Source: an uncultured Porphyromonadaceae bacterium
Lineage (GTDB): Bacteria; Bacteroidota; Bacteroidia; Bacteroidales; Muribaculaceae
DNA: 13,386 nucleotides
Assembly: GCA_905212215.1 (NCBI GenBank)
Contig: CAJMDR010000027.1
Coordinates: 1 to 13,386 of the forward strand
Reading direction: 5' to 3'
The notes below the pieces were generated by a model. That model had not been told where the DNA came from and ran no database searches. It worked only from the letters and a program-made list of their open reading frames with translations. The number at the start of each line of letters is the position of its first letter. Position 1 is the first letter of the stretch. Shown here one piece after another: positions 7,425 to 13,386 of the stretch. The position numbers and the translations under genes are program-made.

Positions 7425-8021
7425 TTATTTGCCTACGAACTTGCGGCGCAGCATGGATAGGGTCTGCTGAGCCATGCCGAGGTACTGTGCTATGAATTTC
7501 AAAGGTACCACTCTGCTGAGGCTCGCGGGAGAAACGTTGCGCAGCGTTGAGGGTGACTTCTCCCAGAAATTATACAGCCTCTGTTCCGGAGTGGTGAGAG
7601 CGAAGCTGCGGTACAGTCTTTCGAAGCTGTACAACTGTTCCACCAGCAGCATCCGCATCCAGTGAACAAGTTCCGGATGCCGTGACTCCAGGTTGTTCCA
7701 GTCGCAGAACGATATTTTCCAGCCCCGGCAGTTTTCTATGGCAAAAAGACGGTAAGCGGCCGGTTCCTTGCACCAATAGGAATGCATGGAAATGAACACG
7801 TCGCCATCGCCGCCGAAGCAGACGGTATCTTCCTTATTATCTTTCAATAATCCTATGCGCACGGTACCTTCGGCAATGAAATAGATATATTCGTTGACTT
7901 CACCCTGTTTCACGATGTCGCGGTTCCGATCCACATAAAATTCCTCATAATGGTCCTTAACGTCGTCTATGCAGTCTTTAGTCGGCGTTATGTACTTGCT
8001 TAATATTTCTTCTATCTCCAT
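7425..8021 (-). CDS. Crp/Fnr family transcriptional regulator
   Basis: The 198-residue protein has an N-terminal cyclic-nucleotide-binding-like beta-roll (about 20-110; DIVKQGEVNEYIYFIAEGTV at 35-54 matches the family's rxGExxxxxyfIxxGxV pattern), a long dimerisation helix (about 112-140) and a C-terminal helix-turn-helix at about 172-196 (PLKFIAQYLGMAQQTLSMLR). The segment where E. coli CRP holds cAMP phosphate (GEMALL...RSA) reads GDVFISMHSYW, without the Glu/Arg pair, so cAMP binding is doubtful, as in many Bacteroidales members of this family. There is no Fnr-type N-terminal cysteine cluster. The ATG at 8019-8021 fits the usual N-terminal length. It is divergent from the leucine-rich-repeat gene across 185 nt, suggesting, without proof, control of that gene or itself. 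Confidence 0.88.
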   Translation of the reverse strand: MEIEEILSKYITPTKDCIDDVKDHYEEFYVDRNRDIVKQGEVNEYIYFIAEGTVRIGLLKDNKEDTVCFGGDGDVFISMHSYWCKEPAAYRLFAIENCRGWKISFCDWNNLESRHPELVHWMRMLLVEQLYSFERLYRSFALTTPEQRLYNFWEKSPSTLRNVSPASLSRVVPLKFIAQYLGMAQQTLSMLRRKFVGK

Positions 8022-8027
8022 ATCAAT

Positions 8028-8044
8028 GTAACGTGTTAGATTAC
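8028..8044. promoter_or_regulatory. Inverted repeat in the leader of the Crp-like gene
   Basis: GTAA-N9-TTAC spans 8028-8044 and contains a second dyad, TAAC-GT-GTTA (8029-8038). It lies 7-23 nt upstream of the regulator's ATG, in its presumed leader or promoter. Dyads of this size are typical for Crp-family dimers, so autoregulation is possible, but the arms are only 4 bp and chance is not excluded. Confidence 0.25.
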
Positions 8045-8103
8045 TGCTTCAGATGCTGTTTTTTGGGGGTCGGAGCCTATTTTAATCCAACTGAAAAAAA
8101 CTA

Positions 8104-8135
8104 TTTGCCCCAAAGAGCGCTAATGGCTAACTTTG
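8104..8135 (+). promoter_or_regulatory. Bacteroidota-type promoter for the leucine-rich-repeat gene
   Basis: TTTG at 8104-8107 and TAACTTTG at 8128-8135 match the -33 (TTTG) and -7 (TAnnTTTG) elements known for the primary sigma factor of Bacteroides. The 20-nt gap puts their centres 26 nt apart, as expected. The predicted start of transcription is about 8139, giving a leader of about 68 nt. The -33 box is one half of a small dyad TTTG-CCC-CAAA (8104-8114), and an 11-nt palindrome TGAAAATTTCA lies in the leader at 8180-8190; either could bind a regulator. An A/T-rich stretch precedes the ATG, usual in this phylum in place of a Shine-Dalgarno sequence. Confidence 0.72.
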
Positions 8136-8206
8136 CGGCGTGGGTTGAGGCAACGATAGCTTCGCACCTACAAAGGTAATGAAAATTTCAATAAAACAAC
8201 ATAAGT

Positions 8207-10357
8207 ATGAAGAAATATCTACTTTCAGGAATAGTGCTTCTTTCTCTGGCGAGTGTGGCCAGAGCTGAAAAGATAGTCTATTCCGACACATCGACAAAGC
8301 TTGTCTATCTTATCGACACCGATACCAGGAAGGCGCAGATCCAGAGTTTTGCCGCAACCCCTAAAGGAGCGCTCACTCTCCCCGCCACAATCTCCTATGA
8401 GAACGTGTCATATACCGTTGAGGGTGTCATGGAGAGTGCTTTCCAGGGCTGCGGACGAATTACTTCGTTGCTGGCAGGTCCGAACATCAAATATATAGGT
8501 GTTTCGGCTTTCAAGAACTGCACCTCACTCCGTACTGTCTCTTTGGAGGGTGTGGAAACCATCGACAACAGCGCCTTTGTGAAATGCTCCAGCCTCGGAA
8601 CTCTTGACCTTGTGAGCGATAACCTGCACACCATCGGTAACGAGGCTTTCGGTGAATGTACTTCTCTGACCGGCGAGTTCACCATTCCAGCTTCCGTGAC
8701 TTCCATCGGCGCAAATCCGTGGTATAGCTGCTCAGGACTTACCTCCATCAACGCTCCTGCCAACTCTACCGCTTTCAAGACTGTGGACGGTATCCTCTAC
8801 GACTTCTCAGGCAAGAAACTTATTTCTTACCCGAGCGGAAAGACAGAGACCACATTCACCGTTCCCGCCGGAGTGAAGACACTCGGTGTGTCGTCGTTCC
8901 GTGGCGCCAAGTTCACCGGTATCACTTTGCCGGAAGGCCTGGAGAGCATAGACTCCATCTCTCTATATAGCAGCAAGCTAACCTCGCTCTCTATTCCCGC
9001 ATCGGTGAACTATATAGGTGTGAAGGCAATTACTTGCTCCTTCAACCTTACTGATGTGCAGGTAGCTGCCGGCAACGCTAATTATAAGTTCGGAGACGGC
9101 TATCTTACCACAAAGGATGGCAAACGCATCATGTTCTCGGTGAAACGTACCGGAGCGCTGACGGTTCCCGAAGGCGTTGAACGCATTGACGATTATACCT
9201 TCATGAACATGAATGGCATAACATCCGTCACTCTTCCCTCTTCGTTGCGCACCCTCGGTGAGATAGCATTTTATATGTGCAGCGGTATCACAAGTCTGGA
9301 CCTCGGCAACGGCATCAACACCATCGGCCGTATGTGCTTCCAGGGATGTACAGGACTTACCACGCTCACTCTTCCATCCTCCATGCGTGTTCTCGGCAAG
9401 CAGGCTTTCTGCAATGATACAAAGCTGAACAATGTCACCCTCAACGAAGGCCTGGAGCGCATCGATGACTCCGCTTTCTTAGGCTGCACCGCAATCCGCA
9501 AGATTCATTTCCCCGGCACGCTGAAGAAAATGGGCGCTGCTATCTGCTATCAGAATCAGAACCTTGTAGAAGCTTCTCTCGGCGAGGGCATAACCGTTGT
9601 GCCTGACCAGCTCTTCAACTACGATGTCAAGCTTAACAAAGTGACGCTCCCCGAAGGCATCAGGACCATTGAACGCGCTGCCTTCTATTCGAATAATATC
9701 AGTGAGAAAACCTTCAACTTCCCCGCAGAACTCGACTCCATCGGTTTCACCGCTTTCTTCAAGACCGCTTTCGTGGACCTCGTCCTCCCCGATAAGCTCC
9801 GCGTTATCGGCGACTGGGCTTTCGCTTCCGGCACAAGCCTGAAGAGCGTGCGCATGGGCAAAGGTACAAAGGTTATCTCCCTGCTTGCCTTCAACAATAA
9901 CCCGCAGCTTACCAAGGTGTGGCTCAACGAAGGTCTTGACTCCATCGGTGACCAGGCTTTCACTAACTGCAACTCACTCGATTCCCTCGTCATCCCGTCG
10001 TCAGTAAAAGCTTACGGCAAAGAGCCGTTCGCTCTGAATGAGAAAATGAAACACCTCATCGTACTCAATCCGGTTCCGGTGGCTTTGACCCAGAATCTGG
10101 TGGGTGCGTCTGAATATTCAAGAATTACCCTTCATGTTCCGGCTACATCGCTCGAAGCATATAAAAATGCTCCGATATGGAATATGTTCGGCACCATTCT
10201 TGGCGATGCAAACGGTGTGGAAGGCATTGATGCCGACGAGGATGTTTATGTAGTGGCAACTTATACCATGGACGGCAAGCCCGCATCCGTAAATGCCAAA
10301 GGTCTTCTGATACAGCGCCTCAGCAACGGCAAGGTACGCAAGATAATGGTGAAATAA
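8207..10357 (+). CDS. Secreted BspA-like leucine-rich-repeat protein with putative T9SS-type C-terminal domain
   Basis: The 716-residue product begins with a clear signal peptide (MKK, a hydrophobic core, then SVARA before EK at about residue 20/21). There is no lipobox cysteine. Residues about 70-615 are LRR_5 (BspA-type) repeats of about 23 residues with the pattern IP.sv..Ig..AF..C..L..v.LP. They are broken by two beta-rich inserts at about 181-220 (VDGILYDFSGKKLISYPSGK) and 284-318 (FGDGYLTTKDGKRIMF). A closing LHVPATSLEAYKNAPIW segment follows at 642-658, and then a short C-terminal module ending KGLLIQRLSNGKVRKIMVK, which resembles the type IX secretion sorting domain. BspA relatives bind host matrix proteins or partner bacteria; the ligand here is unknown. 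It has its own promoter upstream and a strong terminator downstream. Confidence 0.92.
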   Translation: MKKYLLSGIVLLSLASVARAEKIVYSDTSTKLVYLIDTDTRKAQIQSFAATPKGALTLPATISYENVSYTVEGVMESAFQGCGRITSLLAGPNIKYIGVSAFKNCTSLRTVSLEGVETIDNSAFVKCSSLGTLDLVSDNLHTIGNEAFGECTSLTGEFTIPASVTSIGANPWYSCSGLTSINAPANSTAFKTVDGILYDFSGKKLISYPSGKTETTFTVPAGVKTLGVSSFRGAKFTGITLPEGLESIDSISLYSSKLTSLSIPASVNYIGVKAITCSFNLTDVQVAAGNANYKFGDGYLTTKDGKRIMFSVKRTGALTVPEGVERIDDYTFMNMNGITSVTLPSSLRTLGEIAFYMCSGITSLDLGNGINTIGRMCFQGCTGLTTLTLPSSMRVLGKQAFCNDTKLNNVTLNEGLERIDDSAFLGCTAIRKIHFPGTLKKMGAAICYQNQNLVEASLGEGITVVPDQLFNYDVKLNKVTLPEGIRTIERAAFYSNNISEKTFNFPAELDSIGFTAFFKTAFVDLVLPDKLRVIGDWAFASGTSLKSVRMGKGTKVISLLAFNNNPQLTKVWLNEGLDSIGDQAFTNCNSLDSLVIPSSVKAYGKEPFALNEKMKHLIVLNPVPVALTQNLVGASEYSRITLHVPATSLEAYKNAPIWNMFGTILGDANGVEGIDADEDVYVVATYTMDGKPASVNAKGLLIQRLSNGKVRKIMVK

Positions 10358-10393
10358 CACAAGATAAGGGTATTATACCACAATCTTCAGTAA

Positions 10394-10425
10394 GGCTACG
10401 TCGTGACGGAGGTCATGGCGTAGTC
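10394..10425 (+). terminator. Intrinsic terminator after the leucine-rich-repeat gene
   Basis: A 14-bp stem pairs 10394-10407 (GGCTACGTCGTGAC) with 10412-10425 (GTCATGGCGTAGTC) around the tetraloop GGAG, followed by TCTTATTATG. The three non-Watson-Crick positions are all G-U wobbles in + strand RNA and would be A-C mismatches in the other strand, which shows the hairpin serves + strand transcripts. It begins 37 nt after the stop codon. Confidence 0.8.
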
Positions 10426-10435
10426 TCTTATTATG

Positions 10436-10443
10436 TATATTTG
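10436..10443 (+). promoter_or_regulatory. Putative -7 promoter box for the HAD phosphatase gene
   Basis: TATATTTG at 10436-10443 fits the Bacteroidota -7 consensus TAnnTTTG. At the matching -33 position (about 10412-10415) there is GTCA, not TTTG, and that segment is part of the preceding terminator hairpin. Transcription would start near 10447, leaving a leader of about 58 nt that ends in the 10-bp palindrome TATAGCTATA (10496-10505), which includes the A of the start codon. Confidence 0.4.
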
Positions 10444-10504
10444 CATCAAAACGAAGTTGAATATCAGGATTGAAATATAGTGCAGTAACAGGCGTTATAG
10501 CTAT

Positions 10505-11164
10505 ATGATACGGCATCTGATACTTGATTTCGACGGCACTTTAGGCGATACCACAATGCTTATCCTTGCCACTATGAGCGAGACATTCCGGCGACTCGGA
10601 CTTCCGCAGGTCAGCGTGGAGAAATGCAAAGCCTCAATAGGATTGCGTCCGTATGATACACCCGCCTTTCTTTTCCCCGACCGCAAGGATCTTGATGCAG
10701 ACGAGTTCGTAAGGGTGTGGCGTAAGGTGCAGGTTGAGCTACGCACCAAAGTTAGTGTAAAGCTCTATCCCGGCGTTTTGTCGACCCTTGATTTACTGAA
10801 GGAACGTGGCATTGACATGGCGGTGGCGTCGAGCAGAAGCGGAGAGTCGCTGAATGGATATCTTGATTCCTTGGGACTCACGCCCTATATGAGCACCGTG
10901 GTTTCCGCCGACGATGTAGAGTACGGCAAACCATATCCCGATGCCGCTCTGAAAGTGATGGATAGACTCGGTTGGCAACCTTCCGAAAGTATGACGGTGG
11001 GAGACGCTTCGGTTGACATAGAGATGGGGCATGCAGCCGGAACACATACCTGCGCAGTCACCTATGGCAACGGCACTCTTGCAGATTTACAGAACTCCTC
11101 CCCAGATGCCATAATAGACTCCTTCCCCCGCCTCGCCGACGTCCTTTCCAATCCCTCATTCTGA
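10505..11164 (+). CDS. HAD-superfamily hydrolase (phosphoglycolate phosphatase / beta-phosphoglucomutase-like)
   Basis: The 219-residue protein is a cytoplasmic HAD phosphatase with a helical cap. All four catalytic motifs are visible: motif I LDFDGTLGDT with nucleophile D8 and acid/base D10, motif II VASSRS (S109), motif III lysine K142 in YGKPYPDAAL, and motif IV TVGDASVDIEMG with D167 and D171. The C1 cap lies between motifs I and II (about 16-85). Helical-cap enzymes with DFDGTLxDT and GKPxPD commonly act on phosphoglycolate, sugar phosphates or pyrophosphate, and the sequence alone does not decide among them. Start: ATG at 10505, directly followed by the motif I strand. It stands alone between a terminator and a convergent gene. 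Confidence 0.9.
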   Translation: MIRHLILDFDGTLGDTTMLILATMSETFRRLGLPQVSVEKCKASIGLRPYDTPAFLFPDRKDLDADEFVRVWRKVQVELRTKVSVKLYPGVLSTLDLLKERGIDMAVASSRSGESLNGYLDSLGLTPYMSTVVSADDVEYGKPYPDAALKVMDRLGWQPSESMTVGDASVDIEMGHAAGTHTCAVTYGNGTLADLQNSSPDAIIDSFPRLADVLSNPSF

Positions 11165-11211
11165 TCCTTCTCCGAAATGTGTAATACCATAGTATAAGTT
11201 GGTCCTAAGTC

Positions 11212-11237
11212 GTAGGCCTCCGTTCGGCGGAGGCTAC
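11212..11237. terminator. GC-rich hairpin between convergent genes
   Basis: GCCTCCG (11216-11222) pairs with CGGAGGC (11228-11234) around a 5-nt loop TTCGG. With G11215 bulged, GTA (11212-11214) also pairs with TAC (11235-11237), making a 10-bp stem. It sits midway between the HAD gene stop and the stop of the - strand beta-barrel gene, so it may end transcripts from both sides. No T tract follows in either direction. A direct repeat CGTCAT-CAAA-CGTCAT (11238-11253) adjoins it; a weaker dyad ATAC-CATA-GTAT precedes it. Confidence 0.6.
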
Positions 11238-11263
11238 CGTCATCAAACGTCATACTAAAAATG

Positions 11264-13386
11264 TTAATTGCGAGGTTTCTTGGCAAAGTAATACTGTATC
11301 GTCACCATAAAGTAGCTCGGAATGAAGTTGTAGTAGGTCTCACGGCGGTGCGAGGCAGTAATCTCGTATCCTATTCTCTTGCTCTTGTCAAGTATGTCGT
11401 AGCTTTCGAGCGATGCCAGCAGCGAGCCTCCTAAGAACGATTTTGTGATCTTGGCATTCCATATCGGCTGCAGGTCGTTGAGGTTTGACTCCGAGTAGCC
11501 ATAGCGTTTTATTAAACGGAACTCGGTGGAAAACTCGAAATTGAGTGGTAATCGTATCAGGCCGCTTACTGCGTCTTCCAGGCTCTGGATGGTATAAGGG
11601 AGGAAATCACCTGTGCGCGAAGTGACATGCTCGTTTTTGTAGGTGACCTCACCGGAGAGGGTGAGTCGTTTTGTCTGGTATTGCAGCCGCAGCCATTCAA
11701 ACCAGTATTCCGAGTGACTCACACTTCGCCTCATGCCGTCTACGCCGTTGTTTGAGATCAGGCTCACATAACGTGAGGGCTGGAAATGCGACATGTGGTA
11801 TATAAGGAATCTCTGCGTACGTTCAGGGGCAAACATAAAGTAAACCTGAAATTCCCCGTGGCGGTTGCCGTTCACATTCTCGGGTCGTGTGGTGCGTATG
11901 CCCGTTGTGACATTATAAGAAGACCCGTAGACCACGGTGCGCTGACGCAGGTAATAGGCAGCTTTGGCTGTCATATAGAGCTTGTTCCAAAATTTGCGGT
12001 TAGTCTGGAAAGTCAGCTCGAATTTATGCCGCAGCTCATATTTCAGGCCTGGGTTGCCAAAGGTGGGATTCAGAGGGTCTGAGTTGAACTGCATGTCGAG
12101 CATGTCCGTCATAAGCGGTTCCCTGTCTGTCAGGCTGTATTCGAACCTGACCCTGTTCCTGTATTGATTGTCGGAGAGTATATAGAACTGCGCTCCCGGC
12201 ATCAGGATGTTGTTCCTTACAGTTTGCGGATTATATCCATTGAAGTCCATTTTGCGGCGCAGATATCTTATCTTCGGTTCCACCACAATTTGGAGTTCCT
12301 TCACACGGCGTCCTGAAGGGATGACCTCGCGTTTGTCATATACATAGCTCCAGCTGAATGACTGGTCCAGCGCATGCAGGCCATAGACATAACTGTTCTG
12401 TGCGTCCAGATCCCGTTGCATTCTGATGTGACGCTGCCATGCGTCAAGCGGATCGGCTTGCTCGTCAGTAGTGTCTGACAAGTCGTAGAACATCGTGCTG
12501 GAATATTCGTAGCTGTTTTCAACTCGGTAATGTCCCTCTGTCCACCACAGATCTTTATGGAAATATCCCGGACGCAGGTCGGCTCCGTATTTGTAACCGT
12601 GGGCGCTCTGCGGGTTGGTGCGTCTGGTTTCGGAAGGCTCTCCACTTACATATTGCAGCAGAAAATGCTGTGAAGCGTCCTGCCATCGGTGGCTCAGGTT
12701 TCCCCATAGGTTGACGGGCATTGCCCATCCACTTTGGCTGCGGTAGTACAGCGAGTATCTGACTCCTCCCTCAGCCCGTTTGCTGTCGGAGTTGAAGAGA
12801 CTGAGGTAACGGTTGAGTATGTTCAACGTGTCGGGCATGCCATTCTGCAGGTCTTGGCGCATTGACGGCCAGTCGCCGGGAAGTGTGCCGAAGGTGCCTT
12901 CCGTGGTTCCGGAGTGTGATCTGTCGTTGCCGTAGTCGAAGTCGGCGTTGAGGGTATGGTATGTGTCCTTTATGTTGAAATTGAGCTCGTGACCGCTGTG
13001 TATCCTCAGGTCGCTGAGGTGGCTGTCGTTCCAGCGGCGTGTGTAGTTGTCGCCCTGGGGTATGTAGTTCTGTGTGTTGGTGAGCGAGTTTGAGAACACT
13101 GTCTGGTACTGTGCCGTCACATTGCCGTTTACAGAGAGTTGCTCCTTAGGCTCGAGGTAGTAGTCGAAGCCACCCCCTTTGGTTATGACCTGGTTGCGTT
13201 GCTCCGACTTCTTTTTCCATCCTCCCGACATGTCGGGGGAGCCTGTCTCGTTCAGGTTGTTTGCCAGGGCGTATGCGGCGAAACGGCTTTTTGTGGTGTA
13301 GAGCAGCCCGAAACCGCGCAGTCGGTAACGTGAGTGTGAGCTACCTCCCGCCTCGGCGTTGGCAAGCCATCCGGCATTGAAGTCCT
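11264..13386 (-). CDS. Outer-membrane beta-barrel protein, TonB-receptor-like (partial, N-terminus outside window)
   Basis: The frame is open from the right edge to TAA at 11264-11266 and gives 706 residues. Alternating aromatic/polar strands fill the sequence. The phrase DPLNPTFGNPGLKYELRHKFEL is a hallmark of the Bacteroidota outer-membrane beta-barrel family close to TonB-dependent receptors (OMP_b-brl type), as is the edge segment RYRLRGFGLLYTTKSRFAAYA with NNLNETG. The end, ...FMVTIQYYFAKKPRN, looks like a terminal barrel strand with a basic tail. The ATG at 13231 lies inside an extracellular-loop-like region and 51 more codons stay open upstream, so it is not the start. A plug or carboxypeptidase-like domain would be expected outside the window. 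The substrate is unknown; no SusD-like partner lies downstream, so a glycan-uptake SusCD pair is unlikely on this side. Confidence 0.85.
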   Translation of the reverse strand, partial: DFNAGWLANAEAGGSSHSRYRLRGFGLLYTTKSRFAAYALANNLNETGSPDMSGGWKKKSEQRNQVITKGGGFDYYLEPKEQLSVNGNVTAQYQTVFSNSLTNTQNYIPQGDNYTRRWNDSHLSDLRIHSGHELNFNIKDTYHTLNADFDYGNDRSHSGTTEGTFGTLPGDWPSMRQDLQNGMPDTLNILNRYLSLFNSDSKRAEGGVRYSLYYRSQSGWAMPVNLWGNLSHRWQDASQHFLLQYVSGEPSETRRTNPQSAHGYKYGADLRPGYFHKDLWWTEGHYRVENSYEYSSTMFYDLSDTTDEQADPLDAWQRHIRMQRDLDAQNSYVYGLHALDQSFSWSYVYDKREVIPSGRRVKELQIVVEPKIRYLRRKMDFNGYNPQTVRNNILMPGAQFYILSDNQYRNRVRFEYSLTDREPLMTDMLDMQFNSDPLNPTFGNPGLKYELRHKFELTFQTNRKFWNKLYMTAKAAYYLRQRTVVYGSSYNVTTGIRTTRPENVNGNRHGEFQVYFMFAPERTQRFLIYHMSHFQPSRYVSLISNNGVDGMRRSVSHSEYWFEWLRLQYQTKRLTLSGEVTYKNEHVTSRTGDFLPYTIQSLEDAVSGLIRLPLNFEFSTEFRLIKRYGYSESNLNDLQPIWNAKITKSFLGGSLLASLESYDILDKSKRIGYEITASHRRETYYNFIPSYFMVTIQYYFAKKPRN

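Noticed and set aside
13229..13231. ATG at 13231 as start of the - strand beta-barrel gene
   Set aside because: Fifty-one further codons upstream are open and read as typical barrel sequence; no signal peptide follows this Met.
11264..13386. SusC-type glycan transporter
   Set aside because: No SusD-like gene follows on the - strand and the visible half is closer to the simpler TonB-receptor-like barrel family; the N-terminal domains that would decide are outside the window.

Overview
The window looks like a chromosomal segment of a Bacteroidales gut bacterium. The protein families, a perfect Bacteroidota-type promoter (TTTG, 20-nt gap, TAnnTTTG) before the leucine-rich-repeat gene, and the absence of strong Shine-Dalgarno sequences all fit. 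A Muribaculaceae/Barnesiellaceae-like member is my best guess; that family-level placement is inference. No phage, IS element, CRISPR array, tRNA or rRNA was seen, and no gap between genes exceeds about 200 bases.

Left part (1-2260, + strand): the 3' part of pta followed by complete ackA, the acetyl-CoA to acetate plus ATP fermentation pair, closed by a strong hairpin. Centre (2360-7315, + strand): lgt (lipoprotein maturation), a CvpA-family membrane-protein gene whose 3' end is out of frame, then sufC, sufD and sufS for Fe-S cluster assembly. sufC and sufD overlap by 4 nt and sufD-sufS are 10 nt apart, so they form one transcription unit. sufB, the third scaffold subunit, is not in this window; by recollection it usually sits between cvpA and sufC in Bacteroidales. 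The cvpA frame break and the missing sufB fall at the same junction, which is the oddest point in the window.

Right part: a Crp/Fnr-type regulator on the - strand (7425-8021) is divergent from a large secreted BspA-like leucine-rich-repeat protein on the + strand (8207-10357). The 185-nt gap between them holds the promoter and two small palindromes. A textbook hairpin terminator ends the leucine-rich-repeat gene and is followed within 11 nt by a promoter-like -7 box for a HAD-family phosphatase (10505-11164). That gene converges, across a GC-rich hairpin, on a - strand outer-membrane beta-barrel gene (TonB-receptor-like) that runs off the right edge.

Most of the window is conserved housekeeping sequence. 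I do not see a clearly new system. The points worth following up are the damaged cvpA/missing sufB junction, the non-ATG start of sufC, the cysteine-rich SufD tail, and the divergent regulator/surface-protein pair.
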